Shown piece by piece: positions 53,273-64,000 of a stretch of DNA of 64,000 bases; the first letter of the stretch is position 1, and every line of letters starts with the position of its first letter. The DNA is from Bolinopsis microptera (lineage: Eukaryota > Ctenophora > Tentaculata > Lobata > Bolinopsidae), in NCBI RefSeq assembly GCF_026151205.1, contig NC_087076.1:13439675-13503674 (forward strand), read 5' to 3'. The notes under the pieces were generated by a model, which was given only the letters and a program-made list of their open reading frames with translations, was not told where the DNA came from and did no database searches. The position numbers and the translations under genes were made by a program.

Positions 53273-54013
53273 CTATACTTCGCTTATTATCAACTAAAGC
53301 TAGCAAGTAGCGATCAACGTAACAACTGACAAGGGTCATCGTGATGCTAGAATGTGGTCTCTGGGAGGTAGATCTCAGCTAGGGTATTTGCTGCGGGTTC
53401 ATCAGCAAAAGCAGCAACTCCTTGCAATGAACCACTACTCTTAGCTGGGACCCGATCATATGAACAATCACATTTGTTGATTTTATCACCATAAGATATC
53501 AGTCCTTGACATTTCTGTAAGTAAAAGTCATAATCCTTCAGGTGGACGAAACTAATTAGTAATTAGTTAGAATGTTAGATGTGGATCCTAACCTAGCTTC
53601 ATCAACTTAGGCATGTTAGTTTCATCGGGTTGTGCTTGTAAGGTATTGTTATCTAGTGTTGACTAAGAGTTTCAGCTTTGCGTTAATTTGTAGGGATAAG
53701 CTTTATTGTGTCAAAATGGCACACAATCTGCTTATTCGTTTCCAGGTGTTGTACCAGGTAGGTCCAAGAGGCTAGGACTTTGAAGATCTTCGAGGGTTCA
53801 AGGGTTCCAGGACTGTGTCAATTCTTGAATTTTCTGAAATCTGTAATGGAGAGGCTAAGAAGTTTCCACATTAGGACCAAGTCGTCTTCAACTCTAATGT
53901 AGCAAGTGGATCTCCCATGACTAATGTAGTAAATTATAACCTCGTTTGGGATCGGTTGGCTGAGTTCCAATAGACTGCAGCGTACAACTCAGTGCCCGGG
54001 TTCTCCACCAAAT

Positions 54014-55186
54014 TGTGCGCTTTAGGGGGTTAATTTGGTAGAAGGAGTTAAAGTTGAGAGTTTTAGGCGAGGTCAGAGGTGTCTTTAGCTTTTCTTCACT
54101 TTCGAGATAGAGGGGGGACAATTGAGACAAGTTCGTAAACTAATGTAAAGCGAAGTGGAGTAAAGTATAAATACTACTTGTCACAAAATGAGTCACAGTA
54201 TAGGATTCTGTACCCTCAGTACTGGAACTTACAAACTTAAAAACGTCAAACATTGGGACTTAAGAGTCAAGGCCCAAGAAACAAGAACCCAGAGCTCAAA
54301 AGACAAGAACCTATAACCAAGCCCTAAGACCTAAGGGTCTGAAGCCTAAAAGTCAAGAGCCCGAAGCCACTTATTGGATAAAAATACGACCTTATAAATA
54401 ATTCCTTATCGCATTCATGACGTCATTCACGTGTCTGAATCGTAACAATATCATTATCAATGTCTCTGAATTCCGTGCAAAATTCAAATCAATTTCTCTG
54501 ATCTCGTTCTTAAAAGTGTTATGATTGTCTTCGTAAATCTCGTTGCTACTAAAACAATATTGCAAAACATTCTTACGTCCTTCTCTTTCAAAGGGATAAC
54601 CTCCTTATCTTTCAAAGGGAAAACTCGTCTTATAAATCATATGCTACAACAATATTGCAAAACATTCTTACGTCCTTCTCTTTCAAAGGGATAACCTCCT
54701 TATCTTTCAAAGGGAAAACTCGTCTTATAAATCACGTTGCAAATACACAAAACTCGAACAGCATAAATTTGTCTCCGTGCGAATCTCCACAGTAACATAT
54801 TTCTTCACACGATCTTATTACTTTAAAAATTCTAAAATAAGCGCACGTGAAAGTCTGATTTAAATTCCTGCAGGCTTGGATCATTAACCTGTAAATAATT
54901 CTAAAACTTTGTTAATTATCACCTTATCATGAAACCTGGAGATGAGCCGACTGGCTCAATCAAAATACCAGTCAAGACCATTCAAAACTAACCACTTGGA
55001 ATGCTCGAAATATCAAGAACTTAAATCTAAACAGCTTAAAATAAGGGTACAGAATCCGTGGGAGGTTCCGTAGTAAATGGGCTGTAAGTTTCAAGGTCTT
55101 TACAATAATTTACGATCATATTAAAATGTGTTATTTGGACTTAAAGAAATGCTCGAATCAGGACGGATATTAAACAGCGTACAACA
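54014..55186 (-). repeat. 5' LTR of the non-autonomous element
   Basis: Same length and apparently the same sequence as the partner, including the 95-bp internal duplication. Confidence 0.88.
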
Positions 55187-55202
55187 TTATGCACACCATC
55201 AC

Positions 55203-55970
55203 CAGTGCAGTAAGTAAAACAAAATTTTAAGTAAAACAAAATTTAAATTTTATTGCCATTACAATGAATAATAATATCATAATAAATATAAGTAGACATC
55301 CGATAATAAACTTGTTACATCCAGTACAACCCAAGATGTCAGCCGACGCGACTTACAAAAATAAAGAAAGCTAGCATGTTCATTGTTGATAGTTTTTCTA
55401 ACGAGCATACTTAGGCTGTACGGAAATAGCTTTAATGTTTAATTCTACGTCATATTAAAAACATTTCACCATTTTTGCTAGATACAAAAATAAATTTTAA
55501 AATAAATAACTCTTTTGCTGCTAAGGCGCGGCACCGCGCTGGGTCCACATGTTATACAGCGTGTAGCATCACAGCGCTTAAAATATAAGATGATTGAGCT
55601 ATAACATATAAGCGGTGCGCCGCGCCTAAACCTAAAAACATAAACTTTAAATTGTAAATATTGTCGAGATGTTTAAACGAGTTTTGAGAAATAATATGAC
55701 ATGCTGACTTCGTAGGATATTACAATTATACCCGTGCCAGTTCCAAATGTGAGTCAGCGCTTAAACCAAAAGCAGTTGGCAAAAGGAGCCAGTTGCCTGC
55801 AAGAGCTTTACTAGCACCCGATTTACCACTTTTGGAGCACAAACTCAAACCTAAAACCGGCCAAGCACAAAAGTATGTTATTGCCACGATTGGGTGGATT
55901 GATTCCCAAAATATTTATCAGCACGCAGCACTAATAATATGAAGTTCATTATCGAATTTTAGATATGCCA
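55203..55970. mobile_element. Internally deleted member of the same repeat family
   Basis: Inverted relative to 1690-4090. It begins with a doubled AGTAAAACAAAATTTT word, contains the palindromic GGCGCGGCACCGCGC/GGTGCGCCGCGCC core, and ends at ...cagcacgcagcactaataatatgaag. Confidence 0.65.
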
Positions 55971-56229
55971 TGGATCGTTTAACACATATATAAAAGGTTA
56001 TTAAAGAATAATTAATGTTTGGTTGTTGGTATAAATCGATATTAATCAATTATTTAAAATAGTATTTGTGTTTGTTATTATTAACTATTGAGTTACGTTC
56101 GATTTAAATATTAAAACACTACTACAATACATTTCACAAAACAAAACGACGGGGACACAGAAAGGAGAAGGACAACACATCACACGGACGGGAACTGCTG
56201 CTGTTGACGAGTATCTGATTATATTAATT

Positions 56230-57770
56230 ATGGGTCTCTTGTTCATTAAAATAGGTGTGATCATACTTCTAGAGTATATTGGGCTGACACAGTTGCTGCA
56301 AGGTACCAATTGATTTGGCAGCAAATTCTTAAGTGTTGTTATAGATAGTAAGCTAAACTGGATTGCCCACATGCACTACATCCGTAAAAAGCTGCGGACC
56401 ATGACTGGTGCAATCTGTAGAATCCGGCACTCTATACCTGCTGAACTATACTTGAAAATATATAATGCTCTTTTTGAATCACATCTCAGTTATGGTATAA
56501 GTGTTTGGGGTGTTGTCATCAAGGAACGGTCCAATGACAGTCTTTTTATTACTCAGAAGCACTGTATAAGGATCCTTTTTGGTGATCTCGACTCATATCT
56601 AGATAAACAATCAACATGTGCAAGAACTAGACCATATGGTATGCAAAGATTAGGCCATAAACATTTTGAAAAGGAGCATACAAAACCCATTTTTAATAGA
56701 CTAAAAATTCTTACAGTTCAAAACTTGTTCAAGTACCATTGCATTTCAGAATTCTCTAAGATTATCAAGTACCACTGCCCATACTCCCTTTATGAGGCCA
56801 TCAACATTTCAAACCGTACAACGAGTTTAACAGTTATTCTTCTTAATAAATCAAATACTTTTTTGTTCACTGCAGCCAAGCTTTGGAACACTGTTCATAA
56901 AAAAATTCTAACCTCAAGCAATTGCCTAGAAACTTCCATTAACTTGATAAAATTGAGAACCAAGGCACTATTATTACAAGTACAGGCTGCTGATTTAAAA
57001 GATACTTGGAATCCAAACAATTTTAAATTGCAGTAATCTATTCTTATCGCAGCAGCACACACTTAACACACTTAATATTACTATCATGATTGTATTATAG
57101 ACTGAAAAGCTCTCAGATCAATTTTGGGCGTTTTTAACCACTTGTTGTAATGTTTTTAATTATTTAATATCTTAACTTAACTAAATTTTTATTCAGATCG
57201 AATTAACAAATAATATTTGATAATTTATTTGATAGTTTAGTCTGATATTGATATTAGTGAAACAAATTTTTAGTGAAACAAATTTAAAATTTTATCCTTT
57301 ATTTTACAATCATAATATAATAATATAAGCCTCCGTTTTGAAAGTTTTAAATTTTAATTTTATTTTTTTATTATTTTAATTTTATATTGACTATATTGAT
57401 ATTGTTATTATTGAATGAAGTTAACTCCAGACGTACATAATATTACTTCTTTTAACAAAGGGACTTGGAGTATAAACGACCAAGTTAGCATACATTTTCA
57501 ACCAACCAAGAATTCTGGAGGCAAAGGTGGGTGCGTAAACTTTATGGTCTGTACTCTCCGATCCTGTATCACCCAGGATTCTTTTCGACGTTTTTGGTAA
57601 AAGGTATATACCTTCTAGTCAATCTCTTGCTACTCCAAGTCCCCCAAGATTTCTAAACTAAAGTTCGTCCTAGTTATATTATATTATATAAAATATATTT
57701 TTTGTTTGCTGTAACTGATACTAAATAAAATTGTTGTTTTCCTGAAATTGTTGTTTTCCTTAATTTTTAC
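56230..57770 (+). mobile_element. LINE 3' end, copy A
   Basis: The coding part to 57036 (open from about 56329) reads VVIDSKLNWIAHMHYIRKKL, LFESHLSYGISVWGVVI, RTRPYG, HTKPIFNRLKILTVQNLFKY and FTAAKLWNTV, the C-terminal region of LINE polyproteins. It is followed by a long AT-rich 3' UTR ending near a doubled ttgttgttttcct. Its 3' half is repeated in inverse orientation at 61.9-62.6 kb. Confidence 0.8.
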
Positions 57771-58522
57771 CGTGACCATTTTAAGAGCGAACTTGCCCTA
57801 TTAGTTATAACTTTGTCACTCCGCAAAGTTATTTTACGCAATATTCTGAAATCTGAATTAAATTGGTATTGGCGCACAATAGGGTTTGCATTATCGGTCC
57901 AATAATTTTTATCGCTGATAATTGACCATTGTTAATGGTCTGACCCGGCGCGCGCTACTTCGTAGCACTTGCCATCGGGAAGAAAGTGGCGCGCGCTACT
58001 TCGAAGAAATTTAGACGAGTAACATCCGTCAACGCTGATAACCGATAACACTTTTGAAATTATCGGCGATAACGATAATTATCGGCGATAAAATTGGGTC
58101 ATAACAATGAGCTAGCATATTTACTATTAAGCATAAAATTCCTTATGGTCAGTTTTCTAAAACTCACTATAAGTATAAGTTGCCAGTGGTGAAACGTACG
58201 TACTTAAATATTTATAGCGCTAGACCGAATTATATACAATTCCAAATGTCACGTTACACGTATGTTCGAGAGAAAACACATATTAATTAATTATAAAGTC
58301 AAAAGTTTTTGGAGTTCGACAAAAAACGGAGACTGCAATTTCTCACTGTTTATCAATGAAACAAGAAATTCAATAAAACAAGAAATTTAATTTTAGTACA
58401 TTTTTACAGAATAAAAAGGTATAAAACAATTTATGAAATATAATGCCTATTTGTTGTATGACTATTTGTTTAACGGGTGATAATGTACTCGTAAAATATT
58501 TGTTCCAGGACCGTACATCAAC
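57771..58522. other. No gene seen; ATTATCGGCGATAA-type short repeats
   Basis: 57890-58100 contains several attatcggcgataa-like words and gcgcgctacttcg twice. Nothing coding. Confidence 0.45.
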
Positions 58523-60339
58523 CCCAGAAACCCTGACCGGATGGGGCTTAACTTTGAAAGTAAAAGAGTTAGAGACTTCCGGTTTTTGGTAACATGTTCC
58601 TCTTTTAAAAGTAACGTTACCTCTCCAGGAGGAAAATTCAAGACAACGTAATTGTTGAGTTATCTCAAAATCTCCAGAAAAGTCCCCTTTCAGGCCGATC
58701 AAAAGTTTGCAACTTTAACTTTGCGGATTCCTGTACTCTGGTTGGCTGAATTGTGTCACGTGGTAGCTGCCTGAACATTGGAATACGCCACGCGTGCAAA
58801 TCATGCTTGTTGTTGCGCGCGAGGTCAAGCCGTCTGTTTAAATTAAACCAACTCTAGTACCACCACCAGCCGGTAACTTTTCCTGGGTGCGAAGTAACCA
58901 ATTAAGGCTATTGAATGCCGAACACAAGGATATTTCGTATTCGGATCATATGCCTGCAGGCTGTCTGTCGCTTAAGACCATGGTCGCTCTTAACTGAGCG
59001 ATAAGTGACGTTAAGTGAGACCGTGAGCACCACTTCTTGCCAAATTTGCTTTTGAATTACGGCCCCCCCCCCTCCCCTCCCCCCCCCATCATGAAGTAAA
59101 ACAGTACAAGTTGTGGTTTAACGACAAAATACAGCGAATTCTAGCCCTTGAAAGTTGTAGGTTTGGAAGATCAATACGGCTGCTTTAATTCTTAAAATTC
59201 TTAAGTTAGAACGGCCAAAACACCCTACTCGGCGTCAGTCAACTGCACCCAGAAACCCTGACCGGATGGGGCTTAACTTTGAAAGTAAAAGAGTTAGAGA
59301 CTTCCGGTTTTTGGTAACATGTTCCTCTTTTAAAAGTAACGTTACCTCTCCAGGAGGAAAATTCAAGACAACGTAATTGTTGAGTTATCTCAAAATCTCC
59401 AGAAAAGTCCCCTTTCAGGCCGATCAAAAGTTTGCAACTTTAACTTTGCGGATTCCTGTACTCTGGTTGGCTGAATTGTGTCACGTGGTAGCTGCCTGAA
59501 CATTGGAATACGCCACGCGTGCAAATCATGCTTGTTGTTGCGCGCGAGGTCAAGCCGTCTGTTTAAATTAAACCAACTCTAGTACCACCACCAGCCGGTA
59601 ACTTTTCCTGGGTGCGAAGTAACCAATTAAGGCTATTGAATGCCGAACACAAGGATATTTCGTATTCGGATCATATGCCTGCAGGCTGTCTGTCGCTTAA
59701 GACCATGGTCGCTCTTAACTGAGCGATAAGTGACGTTAAGTGAGACCGTGAGCACCACTTCTTGCCAAATTTGCTTTTGAATTACGCCCCCCCCCCCCCT
59801 CCCCTCCCCCCCCCATCATGAAGTAAAACAGTACAAGTTGTGGTTTAACGACAAAATACAGCGAATTCTAGCCCTTGAAAGTTGTAGGTTTGGAAGATCA
59901 ATACGGCTGCTTTAATTCTTAAAATTCTTAAGTTAGAACGGCCAAAACACCCTACTCGGCGTCAGTCAACTGCACCCAGAAACCCTGACCGGATGGGGCT
60001 TAACTTTGAAAGTAAAAGAGTTAGAGACTTCCGGTTTTTGGTAACATGTTCCTCTTTTAAAAGTAACGTTACCTCTCCAGGAGGAAAATTCAAGACAACG
60101 TAATTGTTGAGTTATCTCAAAATCTCCAGAAAAGTCCCCTTTCAGGCCGATCAAAAGTTTGCAACTTTAACTTTGCGGATTCCTGTACTCTGGTTGGCTG
60201 AATTGTGTCACGTGGTAGCTGCCTGAACATTGGAATACGCCACGCGTGCAAATCATGCTTGTTGTTGCGCGCGAGGTCAAGCCGTCTGTTTAAATTAAAC
60301 CAACTCTAGTACCACCACCAGCCGGTAACTTTTCCTGGG
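58523..60339. repeat. 726-bp tandem satellite, 2.5 copies
   Basis: Near-identical units start with cccagaaaccctgaccgg at 58523, 59248 and 59975 (periods 725 and 727); the third is cut at 60339 after tttcctggg. The small length change comes from a C-rich tract (runs of C broken by ctcccctcc) in each complete unit. Each copy carries the same 62-codon minus frame (MIGLKGDFSGDFEITQ...), a by-product of repetition. Confidence 0.92.
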
Positions 60340-61079
60340 ACGAGTTCAAATCGGCGCGCGTCCTGGTAGGTTATAAACCTACAACTTTTTGTCCTTGACT
60401 GCTAGTTTGGTTTTGGAAGGATAGGTAACTAACAGGGCAAGGAATGCGCGTGCCTGGAAGCTGTTGCACACCGACTTCACATAGCCATGTGCCTACGCGT
60501 ACTGCGTGACGCGCTTGTTTCACAAGCGAGAGGGCTCTGGTTAGAGCTCTGGTTAGAGCAACACACCGACCCAAAAAACTTCACCGCCTGCAGGGCTCGC
60601 TAGAGGTGATAGATTTTCAACAGCACGTTTGTCGTCGTGCGTCACGTCAAGATTACCTTTCGCACGCTGCATTTAGCCTAGTAGTCATGACAACGACATT
60701 ACTTTGCAAAGTTTAAAAGCTGTGATCTTTTATTTAGCCTAAAATCAAACTTTTAGAAATATTTTGAAAATTGACTGTAGATTGTAGCGTGATGCACTAC
60801 TGCATACTGGGTCATGCCGCGCATCCAATAATGCCTCTCGCAACCACATAACTATAGATCGGCGAGATGCACCACTGGGTCTTGATGTCAAGGATATTAA
60901 CTTAGAGCCAACAAATTGAATTGGCTACTTTTACTACTACAAAAAAGGGTTGTTATGAAATTTTTAAAGATTTTTTATTGAATTTTTATATAGAATTTGT
61001 ATATAGGGTTATTATATATACATCGTTCTGAAAAAAATGTACTTCTTAACAGATCGAATCTTAATCGTGTTCTGATATG
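60340..61079. other. No gene seen
   Basis: GC-richer for the first 250 bases with short doublings (gctctggttagag twice), then AT-rich. No supported feature. Confidence 0.45.
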
Positions 61080-61865
61080 ATTTTTGACTTGGCTCCTGGC
61101 TTCTGTCCTGGCTTCTATCTATCATCTCAGAGACACGATCTACAAACACAGTGCAGAGCGTCCCATACCTCCGGAGGTTATGAAGTCTAGAGGGACAAAG
61201 GATCCTTTCTCCGACTGAAGTACTCTCTCTTCATACAAATCTTTCTTTTCTTTCTCATGATCTCTATAGATCTTATCTAGTAAGATGTATTTGTGTAAGA
61301 TCTAGTAAGATAAATGTATTTGTGTCACAGTTAGGATGTGTGACCCTGATGTCATAGAATGTTCATTCAAAGGGTGCTTCATCCTGGGTGTTGGTCTTCC
61401 TTGAGAATGAGCTTGGTTGGATTGTCAGGAGTGCTGGTTCTATCCTTACACTTCTCGAAGGAGGAAAGCAGCAGTGTCTCTTATGGCATTGTGGCGCATG
61501 GAAACGTATCCACCTAGTTTACAGTCAAGGGCGTGGTAGATACTGTTTACATTTACGCAGGCACATTTAAAGGGCACTCCTTGGATCTTCCAACCATAAC
61601 GTAGGCGTATGCTGTCTTGGAACTCCTGCCTGTTCAGAACATAGTTGAGGTCCTTCAGTGGTAGTGTTGAGAGCCATGTTGAGGCTCCCTTCTCTCTTGC
61701 TTGGCCTAGGTGGTTCTTAAGTTGATGATCTGACTCATTATAGAGCACCTTGAACCTTTGGGAGAGAAACTCCTCTTTCTGTTTCCTCAGTTCTTCTTTC
61801 TTTTTTTTTATCTTGCCCAGGTCCAGCTTGGTGATATCCTGGTCTTGTTGGTTGATCAAACTCAC
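61080..61865 (-). pseudogene. LINE-like retrotransposon C-terminal pseudogene
   Basis: The minus frame 61865-61446 (139 codons, coiled-coil-like KKKKEELRKQKEEF start) continues with STWLSTLPLKDLNYVLNRQE, DSIRLRYGW, CACVNVNSIYHALDCKLGGY and MRHNAIRDTAAFLLREV. This LRYGW...HAL..GG...RHN..RD block is common in repeats of cnidarian and sponge genomes. After a frameshift, FYDIRVTHPNCDT and SRLHNLRRYGTL continue the same family to about 61080. It is broken, so not functional. Confidence 0.6.
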
Positions 61866-61884
61866 AAGGTTTTTAGTTACTGCT

Positions 61885-62645
61885 ACTCAAGAAAACAACA
61901 ATTTCAAGAAAACAACAATTTTATTTAGTATCAATTAAAGCAGACAAAAATATATTTCATATATATATAACTAGCACGAACTTTAGATCAGATATCTTAG
62001 GGGACTTGGAGTAGCAAGAGATTGACTAAAAGGTATATAACTTTTACAAAGATACGTCGAGAAGAATCCAGGGTGATACAGGATCGGAGAGTGCAGACCA
62101 AAAGTTTACGCACCCACCTTTGCCTCCTGAGTTCTTGGTTGGGTAGAAATTTATGCAAACTTGGTCGTTTATACTCCAAGTCCCTTTCTTAAAAGAAGTA
62201 GTATTAACTATGTCTAGAGTTAGCTTCGTTCAATAATAACAATATCAATATAATCAATATCAATACCAGATAAACCTACCGAATAAATTATTAAATATCA
62301 ATTAATTCATTCCGATAAAAAATTTTATAAATTTAGATATTTAACTTATCTAAAAACATTACAACAAATGTTTAAAAAGCGCCCAAAATCGATTTGAAAG
62401 ATTTTCTGTCTATAGTACAATCATGATAGTAATAGTAAGTGTGTGCCGCTGCAATTAGATTTGATTACTGCAATTTAAAATTGTTTGGAGTCCAAGTATC
62501 TTTTAAGTCAGCTGCCTGTGCTTGTATTAATAGTGCTTTGGTTCTCAGTTTTATCAAGCTAATGGACGTTTCTAAGCAATTGCTTGAAGTTAAAATTTTT
62601 TTATGAACAGCGTTCCAAAGCTTGGCTGCATTAAACAAAAATGTA
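61885..62645 (-). mobile_element. LINE 3' end, copy B (inverted relative to copy A)
   Basis: The reverse complement matches 56870-57770: the same AAGCTTTGGAACGCTGTTCA start, the same end of the frame (CTTGGACTCCAAACAATTTT), the same UTR block with GACTTGGAGTA twice, and the same doubled ttgttgttttct tail. Coding is limited to the last 60 or so codons. Confidence 0.8.
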
Positions 62646-63274
62646 TTTGAGTGATACTAGTATGATTATTGAAAGTGTCAACTCCAATTGTAGCTTGGAG
62701 GACTTTGCCGCTTCGATTCCCCTAAATGGGTCGGCGCGGGCGGTGCATCAAAAACGTCAATTGCAATTACATCGCAATGTGATTGCAAAAAGCAAATTTT
62801 CTGCTCTTATTTCTTTGTTTGAATTGAAAGGTGAGAGGAAATTCCCCTAGACATAATTTGTTATTCAATAGATTTAGGACTTACATAGACCTTGGATTTG
62901 AATAGTTGCTATCTGATTCTCTATGACATATAGTGAGAGCTCCTGCTCAGACAAAAAATGCTGAACAGGAAATATGATTAAAATTCCAGTTGTTATTCTT
63001 GGTGAACATACTGCATCCTATACCATGCCCTGACGCTGCCTGTATCAATCGAATCGGTAATTTGAATCCTGCCTCTTGAAGGTTTATGGATGATCCCTGT
63101 AAATATTTGTTTCAACCTCGGCGTATGGGTTATAAACATACAACTATATTTAATCCTGTTTACAACTTTTAAAAACATGTTTCTTAAAAGTTGACCAGTT
63201 TCCTCTTTCATCGAAATTTCATCTAGCAATGTAGAGCTCAACAAGCTTATAACATATATGCTTATTTTTAGGCA
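62646..63274. other. Upstream region of the acylase gene
   Basis: No recognised coding exon. A 69-codon frame at 62641-62850 has no known motif. The promoter or a 5' non-coding exon of the acylase gene may be here. Confidence 0.45.
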
Positions 63275-64000
63275 ATGGACGGTAAAAACCAGAACCTCTT
63301 CAAATATCTCCTTCCGGTATTATGCAGCATCCTAGCTTCTCATCTGCTGATGGTTTATGTTGTCACAGACTACCAGTACCCAGGAATGACAACTCATCTG
63401 TCTATTGATGGTTCAAACATTACTGTGAAACGCACAGAGCACCTGACATTGGTGGGATATGGGGAAAATACTGCATCAGATTTTTACAAAACTCTAGGTT
63501 GGATGCACGCTCGAGACAGGTATGTTCAAATATGTCTCACAAGACTTGCTGCTCAAGGACGGCTTACAGAGACCTTCCCTTATGCTGAGACCAACCACAA
63601 ATTGGATCTTATCTCCAAACAGTTTGGTTTCCACGGCAGGAACAAAGCTTACTATGCAGGTTACGAGGATGGTGGTCTTGGAAAGGACATTCTTGAATCA
63701 TACGTTGCTGGAGTAAACAACTACATGAAGAATCATAGACGTCCTTTCGAGTTTGTTCTTATTAACTACCATCCAGAACCATTTGTGCCAACTGATGTAA
63801 CAACCTTCATCAGCTTCGTGTCCTTTGTTGGTTTGGAAGAAATATCCTTTGCAGTGGAGAAAACCATTATCGAATTTCTGCGATCAGACAAAGTCTCTCA
63901 TGAGTTTTTAAAACAGGTTTTTCATCCTCATTTGAACAATCTCACCATGGAACATGTTGCAATGTATAAAAGTATCAAGGATCTCAAATCAAATGATGGA
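63275..64000 (+). CDS. Penicillin-acylase family (Ntn hydrolase, S45) protein, 5' part
   Basis: An open frame of 242 codons runs off the window end with no intron. Residues 8-30 are a hydrophobic signal or signal anchor (LLPVLCSILASHLL). After it come the alpha-chain patterns of penicillin amidases: ITVKRTEHLTLVGYGENTA, DFYKTLGWMHARDRYVQICL and RLAAQGRLTETF, the equivalents of the bacterial DLYFALGYVHAQDRLWQM...GRL block, then ILESYVAGVNNYM and NYHPEPFVPTD. The catalytic N-terminal Ser/Thr of the beta chain would lie beyond the window, so activity cannot be judged. Family knowledge: autocatalytically cleaved amidohydrolases acting on acyl side chains, common in bacteria and patchy in eukaryotes. 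The ATG follows a ttatttttag, so an upstream non-coding exon is possible; an in-frame TAG lies six bases before it. Base composition resembles the neighbouring host genes. Confidence 0.82.
   Translation, partial: MDGKNQNLFKYLLPVLCSILASHLLMVYVVTDYQYPGMTTHLSIDGSNITVKRTEHLTLVGYGENTASDFYKTLGWMHARDRYVQICLTRLAAQGRLTETFPYAETNHKLDLISKQFGFHGRNKAYYAGYEDGGLGKDILESYVAGVNNYMKNHRRPFEFVLINYHPEPFVPTDVTTFISFVSFVGLEEISFAVEKTIIEFLRSDKVSHEFLKQVFHPHLNNLTMEHVAMYKSIKDLKSNDG

Larger units (their letters stand above)
50718..55186 (-). mobile_element. Large LTR retrotransposon without pol (non-autonomous)
   Basis: Two direct repeats of 1,173 bp (50718-51890, 54014-55186) start TGTGCGCTTTAG and end GCGTACAACA, a TG...CA pair, and look identical by eye. 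The internal part is only 2,123 bp. Next to the left LTR, acttccctctt is a purine tract on the minus strand. Next to the right LTR, minus-strand TGGTGGAGAACCCGGGCA looks like a tRNA primer site. So it reads on the minus strand. No RT, integrase or protease is seen. I found no matching target duplication. Confidence 0.88.

Noticed and set aside
52839..53297. Plus-strand 152-codon frame in the LTR element
   Set aside because: The purine tract and primer site place the element on the minus strand. The frame overlaps the minus-strand candidate and has no motif.
58370..60154. A 62-110-codon frame repeated three times (MIGLKGDFSGDFEIT...)
   Set aside because: It repeats because the 726-bp satellite repeats. 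No motif, no start context, and flanks differ.
60420..60590. Possible tRNA-like stretch (gttagagctctggttagagc)
   Set aside because: It does not fold into a cloverleaf and lacks a proper T-loop box.

Overview
The window looks like nuclear DNA of an animal, probably a non-bilaterian such as a cnidarian; that taxonomic guess is inference. Genes are split by GT-AG introns in AT-rich DNA. The gene set is metazoan: an organic-anion transporter with a Kazal loop, a PTPDC1-type phosphatase and a rhodopsin-class GPCR. Much of the rest is transposable-element debris: CR1/Jockey-like LINEs, an intact Copia element, a large LTR pair without pol, mariner-type MITEs, a TTAA-flanked foldback element and FLYWCH/MULE-like material. 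No bacterial operon, CRISPR array or convincing tRNA/rRNA gene was seen.

Layout. 1-4.8 kb: nested repeats bounded by an inverted repeat whose right arm ends about 90 bp before the first gene. 4.88-28.54 kb (+): a complete nine-exon SLCO/OATP gene (650 aa), reconstructed exon by exon. Its introns of 6.9 and 10.3 kb hold LINEs, MITEs and minisatellites, and an 11-codon in-frame micro-exon candidate lies in intron 2. 28.5-30.2 kb: short convergent intergenic stretch with two MITEs. 30.25-46.75 kb (-): a complete 14-exon PTPDC1 orthologue (627 aa) with all splice phases consistent. Its 7.6-kb intron 5 contains an intronless class A GPCR on the opposite strand, and intron 1 contains a full-length Copia element (5,025 bp, 175-bp LTRs, TTTTT target duplication) that stops 19 nt before the exon-2 splice acceptor. 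46.8-63.2 kb: repeats, namely a TTAA-flanked palindromic element split by a LINE, a 4.5-kb LTR element with apparently identical 1,173-bp LTRs, inverted LINE 3' ends and a 726-bp tandem satellite. 63.28-64.0 kb (+): start of a membrane-anchored penicillin-acylase-family protein, cut by the window end.

The four host genes do not form an obvious pathway. The links are structural: nesting, antisense overlap, and transposons close to splice sites and a promoter. The most interesting points are the Copia insertion at the PTPDC1 acceptor, the nested repeat-flanked GPCR without a DRY motif, the bacterial-type acylase fold in an animal gene, and a P2X7-C-terminus-like fragment inside a repeat family.
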